From the NCBI RefSeq assembly GCF_000767165.1, contig NZ_AXCZ01000009.1:1-36656 (forward strand): 36,656 nucleotides of DNA, in the 5' to 3' direction. The position numbers were made by a program, and so were the translations under genes. The notes under the pieces were generated by a model. That model had not been told where the DNA came from and made no database searches. It was given only the letters and a program-made list of their open reading frames with translations. Source of the DNA: Cellulomonas bogoriensis 69B4 = DSM 16987. Lineage in GTDB: Bacteria; Actinomycetota; Actinomycetes; Actinomycetales; Cellulomonadaceae. Positions 6,800-14,476 of this stretch are shown here, one piece after another (within the stretch, counting starts at the first letter, position 1; every line of letters begins with the position of its first letter).

Positions 6800-7507
6800 C
6801 TACCGGGGACGACCCGCCCAGCCACCCTCGGCCCGGTCACGGATCCCCCGGAGCATGCGGCGACTCATCACGAAGCTGACCACGCTCACCGGCTCGACCA
6901 GCAGCCGCGCCCACCGGGCGGTGTACGCGTAGCGCTCGCGGACCACCAGCCGGGTTCCGCCGCCCCGCCCGGGGCGCAGGACGAACGCCCAGGTGAAGTC
7001 GTACGGCGGTGGTGAGGTGGTGAGGCCGGTGGCTCCGTGCAGGACGAGTGCCCGGCCCGGCTCGGCGACGGCCACCTGCAGGGCCACCTGCGGGGCAAGG
7101 TGCACGGCGTCACCGGGGGCGATGTCCTGCAGCTCGGGGACGACCCGGTCGGCCGAGTGGATGTCGCACCCTGCGAGGTTCTCGAGGGCGTCGAAGGAGT
7201 AGAACCCGCCGCGCCCCTGCCCGATCTGCGCCAGCCACGGCCACACCGCTGAGGGTGGTGCGGCGATGGTGATGGAGCGGGTGGCGACGAGGTCGGCCTT
7301 CGGCAGGAGCTCGTCCCCGGGGAGAGTGGCGTCGAGCTCGGCCTCGGTGGAGCCGAAGGTGAGCAGCCAGGTGCGCAGCACGGGCAGGCTGAGCCCGATC
7401 GCGAACGCGACGGCCGCGACGACGGTGCGTCGTGGCGGTGGTGGCGGGGGCGGGGGGAGGAGCTCGTTCGGCCGGGGGAGGAGGTCCGACGCTCGGAGGC
7501 GGGCCAT
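6800..7507 (-). CDS. SRPBCC-superfamily protein with one N-terminal membrane segment
   Basis: About 235 residues. An N-terminal part with a run of eight Pro ([12 protein letters not shown]) is followed by one hydrophobic segment ([16 protein letters not shown]). A START-like/SRPBCC fold then follows: [39 protein letters not shown], then [24 protein letters not shown] and the closing strands FTWAFVLRP and TRLVVRERY. The [16 protein letters not shown] motif is common in actinobacterial SRPBCC proteins of unknown function. Such folds bind hydrophobic ligands; no ligand can be named. I chose ATG 7507; a TTG at 7564 would add 19 residues and no start has a well-spaced ribosome site. Confidence 0.65.
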   Translation of the reverse strand: MARLRASDLLPRPNELLPPPPPPPPRRTVVAAVAFAIGLSLPVLRTWLLTFGSTEAELDATLPGDELLPKADLVATRSITIAAPPSAVWPWLAQIGQGRGGFYSFDALENLAGCDIHSADRVVPELQDIAPGDAVHLAPQVALQVAVAEPGRALVLHGATGLTTSPPPYDFTWAFVLRPGRGGGTRLVVRERYAYTARWARLLVEPVSVVSFVMSRRMLRGIRDRAEGGWAGRPR

Positions 7508-7715
7508 GCCCTCAGTCGACCACCCCGGCCACCGCCGGGCGTCAGACGAACGTCCCGAGGTCAACGGGATCGGTGCCAGGCTCGACTCCTGGACGGCGTC
7601 CTACTGGACGTGATGCAAGCCACGACGGACGTAGTTCCCTGATGTGTCGTCTCACCGGCCACTATCGTCCGGCCCGGACCGCTCGGCCTGAGCATCTTGT
7701 GAACGGAAGCCACCT

Positions 7716-8942
7716 GTGACTGTTGGCGAGGCGCACCCATCACCTTCCGTGGGTTGGGATGTCGGATCGCGTAGTTGGAGCACGATCGTCGTGGCCTTCT
7801 TCTCGCGCCTGATCGACGCGTCGAAGGTGACGGCGTTCATGGTGCTCACTGCGACCGCGACGGGCAGCCCTGCTGCGGTCGGCATCCTCGCGCTGTGCGC
7901 TACGGCGCCGGTGATCCTGCTCGGGCCGTCGATCGGTGTCCAGATCGATCGACGATCGCCCTCCAAGATGCTTGTTGTCGGGCTGGCTTCGCAGGTAGTC
8001 GTCGCGGCAGGCCTGGCGCTCCTTGCCGGTGCGGGCCTTGCAGGTGTGCCCGTTCTGGTGGGGGCTGCTCTCATTCTTGGGACGTGCCAGGCGGTATCAG
8101 ACAACTGCTTGAACGTCATTCTCCCCCACGTCACCGACAGTGATCGCCTCCTCCGTGCGAACGGCATCATGTCGACCGGGCAGAGCATGGCTCGGATCAT
8201 CGGGCCCATGGCGGGCAGCGCACTGGCCGTCCTGGCTCCCGGCTCCCTGTTCGTCGCATGGGCGGTACTGAGCGCAGCCCTGTGCTGCGTGGTCGTAGCC
8301 CGGGTGGGCGGCACGAGCGCGCAGGTCGGGCACGGCGACTCACGACCGTCATGGCGGGACGGCTTCGTCTGGATCGCGGGCTCTGGGCCGACGAGGCGGT
8401 TGCTGATCGCTGTCACTCTGAACAACATGGCGTACGGGAGCATGGCCGCCGTTCTCCCGATCCTTGCGATGCAGAGCCTCGGGCTTCCGCCTGCAACCTA
8501 CGGAGTCGTCGCCTCGACGACGTCGCTGGCTGCTCTCTTCGGTTCGATGCTGGCCACGGTTGCGGGACCGCGCGCCACTCTCATGCGTGTATCGATGGCA
8601 TCGCTCGTCGTTCAGCTCGGAGGCTTCTCGGCGCTCGCTTTCGCGTGGTCGGCACCGTCCTTGTTCGTCGCCGTCGGGATCCTTGGATTGTCGACGGGAG
8701 CATGGAATGTCGCGAGCTCCACGAGGTTGATGGCGATCGTGCCCGCCGAGGTGCGGGGGCGCGTCATGGCGGCCTATCGCTCCGTGGCCTTCGCGGGTTC
8801 CCCCGCCGGGAACGTCGTAGGTGGCGCCACCGGCGAAGGTTGGCTCCGTGTCCCGCTGTACGCCGCAGCGTGTGCCGCCGCCGTGGCGCTCGTGGTTTTT
8901 GCTCGTGAACCTCGCGGGCGTTCCGCTGATGAAGAGAGATGA
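7716..8942 (+). CDS. MFS transporter, multidrug/EntS-like
   Basis: 408 residues with about 12 hydrophobic segments. Family hints are the N-terminal FFSRLIDASKVTAFMVL, the loop GVQIDRRSPSKMLVVG after helix 2, RLLRANGIMSTGQSMARIIGPMAG in helix 5, and VRGRVMAAYRSVAFAGSPAGN in the second half. This is the pattern of the enterobactin-exporter/macrolide-efflux branch of the major facilitator family. The substrate is unknown. Start GTG 7716 follows GGAAG by 6 bases. Codon use is less GC-biased than its neighbours (for example TCA, CCT, GGT, GAT, AGT near the start), which hints at horizontal transfer. It stands alone and converges with the DUF302 gene. Confidence 0.8.
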   Translation: MTVGEAHPSPSVGWDVGSRSWSTIVVAFFSRLIDASKVTAFMVLTATATGSPAAVGILALCATAPVILLGPSIGVQIDRRSPSKMLVVGLASQVVVAAGLALLAGAGLAGVPVLVGAALILGTCQAVSDNCLNVILPHVTDSDRLLRANGIMSTGQSMARIIGPMAGSALAVLAPGSLFVAWAVLSAALCCVVVARVGGTSAQVGHGDSRPSWRDGFVWIAGSGPTRRLLIAVTLNNMAYGSMAAVLPILAMQSLGLPPATYGVVASTTSLAALFGSMLATVAGPRATLMRVSMASLVVQLGGFSALAFAWSAPSLFVAVGILGLSTGAWNVASSTRLMAIVPAEVRGRVMAAYRSVAFAGSPAGNVVGGATGEGWLRVPLYAAACAAAVALVVFAREPRGRSADEER

Positions 8943-8978
8943 GCGCGAACCCGGCGCGTGGACCCGCGACCGGAGTGG

Positions 8979-9374
8979 CTACCGCCCGGCGAGGGTGTCG
9001 AGCGCCGCGTGCAGCCGGGTCCTGGCGTCGGTCGCGACGTCACCGAGCTCGCTGTTCCCGGTGACCTCGACCATGACGTCGGGGTCGAGGGCCTCGACGG
9101 TGGTCCGCTCCGGGCCTGCGGAGCGGACGACGACGTTGCACGGCAGGAGGAGCCCGATGGCGGTCTCGGCCTGGAGTGCGCGGTGTGCGAGCGGGGGGTT
9201 GCACGCGCCGAGGATGACCTGCGGGTCGAGGTCGACGTCGAGCTTGGCCTTGAGCGTGGCGGCCATGTCGATCTCGGTGAGGATCCCGAAGCCCTGCGTC
9301 GCGAGGGCCTCGCGGGTGGCGGCCAGCGCCCGGTCGAAGGGCAGGTCGACGGTGGTGGTGATGCTGTACCTCAT
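8979..9374 (-). CDS. DUF302 family protein
   Basis: 131 residues. The sequence has the DUF302 pattern: FDRALAATREALATQGFGILTEIDM, then LGACNPPLAHRALQAE and the IGLLLPCNVVV motif. The biochemical role of the family is not established; it is often found in sulfide-, persulfide- or copper-responsive gene groups together with thioredoxins and rhodaneses. Here it lies 33 bases downstream of the thioredoxin gene with its own ribosome site (GAGGAA, 5 bases before ATG), and would be cotranscribed under the ATACCC-type operator at 9796. The two conserved Cys (in GACNPP and LPCN) could be redox or metal ligands. Confidence 0.85.
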   Translation of the reverse strand: MRYSITTTVDLPFDRALAATREALATQGFGILTEIDMAATLKAKLDVDLDPQVILGACNPPLAHRALQAETAIGLLLPCNVVVRSAGPERTTVEALDPDVMVEVTGNSELGDVATDARTRLHAALDTLAGR

Positions 9375-9407
9375 CGTGCTTCCTCTCGGTCGGTGGGGTT
9401 GGCGGTG

Positions 9408-9782
9408 TCAGCCGCCGGCGTTCGCTGCGTCCAGCTGTTGCCGGACGACGTCCATGTCCAGGCCTTTGACCGCGGTGATGATCTGCTCCAGGGCCGGGGC
9501 GGGCAGTGCGCCGGGCTCGTTGTAGACCAGGACTCCCTCCCGGAACACCATGAGGGTCGGGATGGACGTGATACCGGCCTGGGCCGCGAGCCGGCCCTCG
9601 GCCTCGGTGTCGACCTTGCCGAACACGACATCGGGGTGCTTCTCGGCGGCCTTCTCGAAGACCGGTGCGAACATCCGGCAGGGGCCGCACCATCCGGCCC
9701 AGAAGTCGACCAGGACGATGTCGTTGTCGCTGATGGTGCTGGTGAAGGTGTCTGCGGTCAGTGTGGTGGTGCTCAAGGCCAT
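9408..9782 (-). CDS. Thioredoxin
   Basis: 124 residues. A single thioredoxin domain with the active site FWAGWCGPCRMFAP, the cis-Pro loop ITSIPTLMVFREG, and a usual C-terminal helix. It should reduce protein disulfides or persulfides in the cytoplasm. I chose ATG 9782 (MALSTTTL). An in-frame ATG at 9803 lies inside the operator palindrome and would require transcription to start upstream of it. AAGGAG directly precedes ATG 9782, so the message is probably short-leadered. It heads a two-gene unit with the DUF302 gene and lies beside a rhodanese gene with its own copy of the operator, which points to a sulfane-sulfur or metal-stress set. Confidence 0.88.
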   Translation of the reverse strand: MALSTTTLTADTFTSTISDNDIVLVDFWAGWCGPCRMFAPVFEKAAEKHPDVVFGKVDTEAEGRLAAQAGITSIPTLMVFREGVLVYNEPGALPAPALEQIITAVKGLDMDVVRQQLDAANAGG

Positions 9783-9795
9783 CTCCTTCGTCGTG

Positions 9796-9811
9796 ATACC
9801 CATGGGGGTAT
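9796..9811 (-). promoter_or_regulatory. CsoR/CstR-like operator, thioredoxin-DUF302 unit
   Basis: ATACCC-ATGG-GGGTAT read on the plus strand, 14 bases upstream of the thioredoxin start. The arms are identical to those of the site at 10297. ATACCC(N4)GGGTAT half-sites are typical of CsoR-family repressors (copper-sensing CsoR or persulfide-sensing CstR). TATCAC at its downstream edge on the minus strand may be the -10 box. Confidence 0.65.
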
Positions 9812-9847
9812 AACACGGATGGGTGTCGGGTGATTCCCTCGGGCCGG

Positions 9848-10225
9848 TCAGCGGCGGACCGCCCCCCCGGCGGCCTGCCACGCGCCGATCCCGCCGGACA
9901 GGCTGGTGGCGGTCAGTCCGGCATCGCGCAGGTGCTTGGCGGCGGTGCGCGACCGCATCCCGGACGCGCACATCACGACGACGGGCCTGTCCTTGCCGAG
10001 GCGACCGGGTGCCTTGGCGATGTCGCCGAGCGGCACGTGCACGGCGTGGGGCGCGTGACCGGTCTTCCACTCGGCGCGTTCGCGCACGTCGAGCACGACG
10101 GCGCCGTCGCGCACCATCTCCAGCGCCCGGGGTGCGGAGACGGTCCTGCCGACTGCGCCGTCGTCGGTGGCGCGCCCGAGGAGCCGGCGCAGGCGCCCTC
10201 GCAGGGTCGTCGGTGCTGTCGTCAT
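9848..10225 (-). CDS. Single-domain rhodanese
   Basis: 125 residues. One rhodanese domain after a basic N-terminus (LRGRLRRLLGRA): VVLDVRERAEWKTGHAPHAVHVPLGD, then the active loop CASGMRSR with the catalytic Cys, and ATSLSGGIGAWQAAGGAV at the end. It would carry sulfane sulfur in the cytoplasm; there is no signal peptide. ATG 10225 follows AGGAGCACCCC, a good site. It has its own promoter with a perfect ATACCCCTAGGGGTAT operator in the spacer, the same arms as upstream of thioredoxin, so the rhodanese and the thioredoxin-DUF302 unit are likely controlled together. Confidence 0.87.
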   Translation of the reverse strand: MTTAPTTLRGRLRRLLGRATDDGAVGRTVSAPRALEMVRDGAVVLDVRERAEWKTGHAPHAVHVPLGDIAKAPGRLGKDRPVVVMCASGMRSRTAAKHLRDAGLTATSLSGGIGAWQAAGGAVRR

Positions 10226-10293
10226 GGGGTGCTCCTGACTGCTGGGGCGATCGGGTGGGGCGTCGGGGTGCGTAGGCGCTCCCGCGCACCGCC

Positions 10294-10321
10294 AGGATAC
10301 CCCTAGGGGTATCAATGGCAA
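10294..10321 (-). promoter_or_regulatory. Rhodanese promoter with perfect CsoR/CstR-like operator
   Basis: On the minus strand TTGCCA (10316-10321), a 16-base spacer, and TATCCT (10294-10299). The perfect 16-bp palindrome ATACCCCTAGGGGTAT (10297-10312) fills the spacer and overlaps the -10 box, so a bound repressor would exclude RNA polymerase. No csoR or cstR gene is in the window. Confidence 0.75.
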
Positions 10322-10360
10322 GTGGCGGTGTGCTGCTGACGGCAGCCCTTTCCGGGCGTG

Positions 10361-11557
10361 TCAGCCCTGGCGTCCTCGCCGATCAGGTCCGGGCTCCCCG
10401 GGCGTTGGGCGCAGCGCCGGCAGAGCGAGCGTGCTCGCGCCGAGGGTCACGACAGCGGCGACGGCCACCAGCATCGTGGGCAGGCCGAGGGTCGGGATGA
10501 GGGTGCCCATCGCCGCGGGTGTGGCGATCGAGACGACGGCGCCGACCACGAGGGCGATCGTGAACCCGTCGCCGGGCCGGTCGGGGACCGCCTGGGCCGT
10601 CCAGATGGCCAGCAGGGACGAGCCCACCATGTAGCCCGCACCGAACAGGAGCGCGGATGCCAGGACCAGCGGCAGCGACGCGCGCCCCGCGCTCAGCAGC
10701 ACGAGCGCGCCACCGACCACCAGGACCCCACCGGCGCCGACCGCCCTCGGGCCCACCGCGCGCGTCATCCGACCCGTGCGCAGCCCGATGAGCCCGCCGA
10801 TGCCGATGACGGCGAAGAGCCCCGGCGAGGCCGAGGCGGGGAGCCCGCCGCTGCGCACGGCCTCACTGGCATAGGTGAAGTAGGCCGTGATGGCCACGAA
10901 GTAGACCACGGCGTAGATCAGGGGTGGGGCCATCTCCCGGCGCCAGGGGGACCGGCGCGGGGTTCCCGAGGTCCGGCGCCCGGCGTCCAGCCGGGGGACT
11001 GCTCGCAGGTTCACCAGCGCAGCCACGGCGGCGGCCACGGCGATCCCCGCCCAGGTCAGGCGCCACGAGGTGAGCGAGCCGAGCACGCCCGTCGCGGCGA
11101 GTGCGACGAGCCCGAGGCTGGTTCCCGTCGTGATCACCGCGAGCAGGGTCGGTTGGTGGCGGCGGGCCGCGATCCTGGTCACGATGTCGGAGTAGGGGGC
11201 CCACACCCACCCGGCGGCGCTGCCGCTGACCACAGCCCCCGCTGCGAGGATCCAGGGTGAGGGTGCGAGCGCGACGGTCGTGGCGCCGACCACGCCGCAG
11301 ATCCCGCCCACCGTGGTCGGGGCCCGTGGGCCTCGGCGGGCCGTCAGGCTCGGCACGGCGAGCAGGGCGGCGAGGTAGCCGACGAACGTCCCGCTCGCGA
11401 TCAGGCCCAGGAGGAGCTCCGAGAGCCCGAACTCGGTGCGCACGTCGGGCAGCGTGAGCCCGTAGGCGTACCGGGCCATGCCGAAGGCGACGCCGACGAC
11501 CGCGGCGCCCCCGACACCGACCTTGAGCGCGTGCCTGTCCACACCGCACCTTGGCAT
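10361..11557 (-). CDS. MFS transporter, YbfB/YjiJ-like
   Basis: About 398 residues with 12 predicted membrane segments. The start of the fold, GVAFGMARYAYGLTLPDVRTEFGLSELLLGLIAS, matches the YbfB/YjiJ branch of the major facilitator family, which has FGxxRFAYGLxLP in helix 1. WVWAPYSDIVTRI and FGAGYMVGSSLLAIW are further internal helices. The substrate is unknown. The ATG at 11557 is preceded by GGGAG; an internal GTG at 11542 after AAGGTG is also possible. Residues encoded upstream of 11557 are Pro/Gly/Ala-rich and not credible. It is downstream of the RNA repair operon on the same strand but is separated from it by 330 bases and a strong hairpin. Confidence 0.8.
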   Translation of the reverse strand: MPRCGVDRHALKVGVGGAAVVGVAFGMARYAYGLTLPDVRTEFGLSELLLGLIASGTFVGYLAALLAVPSLTARRGPRAPTTVGGICGVVGATTVALAPSPWILAAGAVVSGSAAGWVWAPYSDIVTRIAARRHQPTLLAVITTGTSLGLVALAATGVLGSLTSWRLTWAGIAVAAAVAALVNLRAVPRLDAGRRTSGTPRRSPWRREMAPPLIYAVVYFVAITAYFTYASEAVRSGGLPASASPGLFAVIGIGGLIGLRTGRMTRAVGPRAVGAGGVLVVGGALVLLSAGRASLPLVLASALLFGAGYMVGSSLLAIWTAQAVPDRPGDGFTIALVVGAVVSIATPAAMGTLIPTLGLPTMLVAVAAVVTLGASTLALPALRPTPGEPGPDRRGRQG

Positions 11558-11715
11558 CTCTCCCGCCGGTCGGCACGGGCTACCGCTCGCCCCGGCCGGC
11601 GCATGAGCACCTGCCCCACGGGACGCAGCCCCGCCGACGCCACCTGTCCCCACGGGCGCCACCGGCCCTCGCCGGCGCCACCGGCCCCCGCTGGCGCCAC
11701 CCTCCCCTCCCCACC

Positions 11716-11762
11716 GAGTGGGACCGTTCTGTTACGGAAACCGCAACAGAACGGTCCCACTC
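11716..11762. repeat. Palindromic repeat, copy 1 (terminator-like)
   Basis: An 18-bp perfect stem (GAGTGGGACCGTTCTGTT with its complement) capped by A-CGG-AAA-CCG-C, in the 330-base space between Pnkp and the MFS gene. It can serve as terminator of the Hen1-Pnkp operon. A 47-nt element 74 percent identical (35/47) lies at 19558-19604, with at least two compensatory pair changes in the stem. The rest of the space (11558-11715, 11763-11887) shows no convincing gene. Confidence 0.65.
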
Positions 11763-11887
11763 CCGTGTCGGACGACGCGACAGGCCGCGTGGAGGCCGCG
11801 TCGAGGCCGCGTGGGTGGACGTCGCTGGTGACGACGAGGGGCATGGCCCCCCGACGTCGGGGATGGTGCTCGATGCAGCCGGACCGC

Positions 11888-14476
11888 TCACAGGCGCGGG
11901 TCGACGGCCTCCGACTCGAGGGCGAGCACCGCGAAGACGGCCTCGTGGACGCGCCACAACGGTTCGCCGGCGGTGAGTCGCGTGAGTGCCTCGAGACCCA
12001 GGGCGTACTCGCGGAGCGCGAGGCTCCGTTTGCGGCCGAGGTGGCGTGAGCGCAGGCGGGTGAGGTGCTGCGGCTCGGTGTAGTCGGGGCCGTAGATGAT
12101 GCGCAGGTACTCCCTGCCGCGGACCTTGATGCCGGGCTGGACCAGCCCGCGTCGTCCGCGCACCAGGTTGGCGAGCGGTTTGACGACCATGCCCTCCCCG
12201 CCGGCGGTGGTGAGCTCGTGCCACCAGGTGACGGCGGCGGCCCGGGAGTCGGGTTGCTGGAGGTCGACGACGAGCCGTCGGGTGCCGGTGAGCACACCGG
12301 TGGGGTCGGCCTCGACCAGGGTGTCGGCCACGTCGAGGTGCCACAGGTGGTCGCGGGTCTCGAACGTGCCGGTGTCGGTGGCGAGCACCTGGAACGGGGC
12401 GAGGTGGACGCCGTCGAGCCCGTCGGTGGGCCACACGTACCGGCGGTAGGCGTCGCTGAACGCGTGGGCGTTGGTGTGCCGGGACCGGGTTCGGCCGAGC
12501 AGCTCCTCGACGGGCAGTCCGGCGGTGGCGGCTGCCTCGAGCGCCGCGGTGGCGACGGGGAGCGCGGACCGTGCCGCCGCACCGACGGCCGCGTACTGGG
12601 TGCGCAGCAGCTCACCGGCCTTGACCGACCAGGGCATGAGCTCGCAGTCGAGTACGAGCCAGTCCGCCGGTGCTCTGCCACCCCCGAGCCGGTCCCACAG
12701 CCCGGCTGTGGTCGCGGCGGTGCGGACCACGGCGAGGAGCTGCTCGGTGCGGGCGTCGTCGAAGAACGGCCGTCCGGTGCGTGTGTGCACCACGCCTGTG
12801 GTTCCGGCGGGCATGCCGAACCGGCCTGCGGCCACGTCGGCGTCCCGGCACAGGAGCACCACGGCGCGGGACCCCATGTGCTTCTCCTCGCACACGACCT
12901 GGTCGACCCCGTCGCCGGCGTACGCGTCGAACGCCTGGTCGGGGTGCTCGAGCAGGTCGCCGTCCGGTGCGGTGGCGCACGGGCTCATCGTCGGCGGCAG
13001 GTAGACCAGCCACCGCGGGTCGACGGCGAACCGGCTCATGACCTCCAGGGCGCCGGCGGCGTTCTCCTCGGCGACCGTCACCCGGCCGTGCAGGCCGGTC
13101 TCGACGACCCGCTTGCCCAGGACGTCCGTGACATCCAGCACGTCGGGGTCCCGACGCCCCACCTGCCCGTCGGGGCCGTCGGCTGCGCCCTGGGCGGTGG
13201 GGAACGGGCGGGCCGGCTCGTACCAGACCTGCTCTGCGGGGACCTGGACGAGCTCCTTCTCCGGGTACCGCAGGGCGGTGAGGTGGCCACCGAAGACGCA
13301 CCCGGTGTCCAGGCACATCGTGTTGTTGACCCAGGTCGGGGCGGGTGTGGGGGTGTGCCCGTACAGGACCATCGCTCGGCCGCGGTACTCCTCGGCCCAG
13401 GGGAGCCGCACCGGGAGGCCGAACTCGTCGGTCTCGCCCGTGGTGTCCCCGTACAGGGCGAAGGCCCTGACCCGGCCGGACGCACGGTTGTGGAACGACT
13501 CCTTCAAGCCCGCGTGCGCGACGACGAGGTTGCCGTCGTCGAGCACCAGGTGCGCGACGAGCCCGTCGCAGAAGTCCCGCACCGCGGTGCGGAACTCGTC
13601 GGTCTCGTCCTCGAGCTGGGCCAGGGTCGTCTCGAGGCCGTGGGAGACCTGCACGCGCCGACCGTCGAGTGCGCGCACGAGCTTGTTCTCGTGGTTGCCG
13701 GGGACGGCGAGCGCGTTGCCCGCTGCGACCATGCCCATGGCCAGGCGCAGCACGCCTGCGCTGTCCGGGCCGCGGTCGACGAGGTCGCCGACGAACAGGG
13801 CGCGCCGGCCCTCGGGGTGGACGGCGTCGACGGCCCGCCCCTGGGTGTCGTGGACGACGGCGTAGCCGAGGCGCCCCAGGAGGGTCTCGAGCTCGGACCG
13901 GCACCCGTGGACGTCGCCGATCACGTCGAAGGGCCCGTGGTCCTCGCGTCGATCGCTGCGCAGCGGCTGCCGTTCGATGACTGCGGCGTCGATCGCCTCG
14001 GTGCCCTTGAGCACGTGGATGGTGCGAAACCCTTCGCGGCCCAGGCCCCGCAGCGAGCGTCGCAGCTGGTCACGGTGGCGTCGGACGACGTGCGCGGGCA
14101 GGTCCCGGTCGGCGCGTGCGGCGTTGCGGTCGAGGCAGACCTGCTCGGGCACGTCCAGGACGATGGCGACGGGCAGCACGTCGTGGGCGCGCGCGAGGTC
14201 GACCAGCGACCGGCGCGCCGACTGCTGGACGTTGGTGGCGTCGACGACGGTGAGCAGGCCCGCGTCGAGCCGCTTGCCCGCGATGTGGTGCAGGACGTCG
14301 AACGCCGAGGCAGTGGCGTCCTGGGCGTTGACGTCGTTGGAGACGAGCCCGCGGCAGAAGTCGGACGACAGGGTCTCGAACGGCCCGAAGTGCCGTGCCG
14401 CGAAGGTCGACTTGCCCGAGCCGGACGCCCCGACGAGGACGACGAGCGAGAGCGCGGGGATCGTGAGCGTGGTCAT
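11888..14476 (-). CDS. pnkp: Polynucleotide kinase-phosphatase Pnkp of the bacterial RNA repair system
   Basis: 862 residues with all three Pnkp modules. The 5'-kinase (1-170) has the P-loop GASGSGKST and VVDATNVQ. The 2',3'-phosphatase (about 185-480) is a calcineurin-type metallophosphatase: DVIGDVHGC, FVGDLVDRGPDS, AVPGNHENK, VAHAGLKESF, YGHTPTPAP. The C-terminal ligase-like adenylyltransferase (about 520-862) has EEKHMGSRAV with the KxxG lysine, and EGMVVKPLANLV. Pnkp heals broken RNA ends (phosphate to the 5'-OH, removal of 2',3'-cyclic phosphate), and with Hen1 seals the break and methylates it. The start overlaps the hen1 stop by ATGA, so translation is coupled. Length and domain order match known Pnkp proteins; no key motif seems lost. 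Confidence 0.95.
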   Translation of the reverse strand: MTTLTIPALSLVVLVGASGSGKSTFAARHFGPFETLSSDFCRGLVSNDVNAQDATASAFDVLHHIAGKRLDAGLLTVVDATNVQQSARRSLVDLARAHDVLPVAIVLDVPEQVCLDRNAARADRDLPAHVVRRHRDQLRRSLRGLGREGFRTIHVLKGTEAIDAAVIERQPLRSDRREDHGPFDVIGDVHGCRSELETLLGRLGYAVVHDTQGRAVDAVHPEGRRALFVGDLVDRGPDSAGVLRLAMGMVAAGNALAVPGNHENKLVRALDGRRVQVSHGLETTLAQLEDETDEFRTAVRDFCDGLVAHLVLDDGNLVVAHAGLKESFHNRASGRVRAFALYGDTTGETDEFGLPVRLPWAEEYRGRAMVLYGHTPTPAPTWVNNTMCLDTGCVFGGHLTALRYPEKELVQVPAEQVWYEPARPFPTAQGAADGPDGQVGRRDPDVLDVTDVLGKRVVETGLHGRVTVAEENAAGALEVMSRFAVDPRWLVYLPPTMSPCATAPDGDLLEHPDQAFDAYAGDGVDQVVCEEKHMGSRAVVLLCRDADVAAGRFGMPAGTTGVVHTRTGRPFFDDARTEQLLAVVRTAATTAGLWDRLGGGRAPADWLVLDCELMPWSVKAGELLRTQYAAVGAAARSALPVATAALEAAATAGLPVEELLGRTRSRHTNAHAFSDAYRRYVWPTDGLDGVHLAPFQVLATDTGTFETRDHLWHLDVADTLVEADPTGVLTGTRRLVVDLQQPDSRAAAVTWWHELTTAGGEGMVVKPLANLVRGRRGLVQPGIKVRGREYLRIIYGPDYTEPQHLTRLRSRHLGRKRSLALREYALGLEALTRLTAGEPLWRVHEAVFAVLALESEAVDPRL

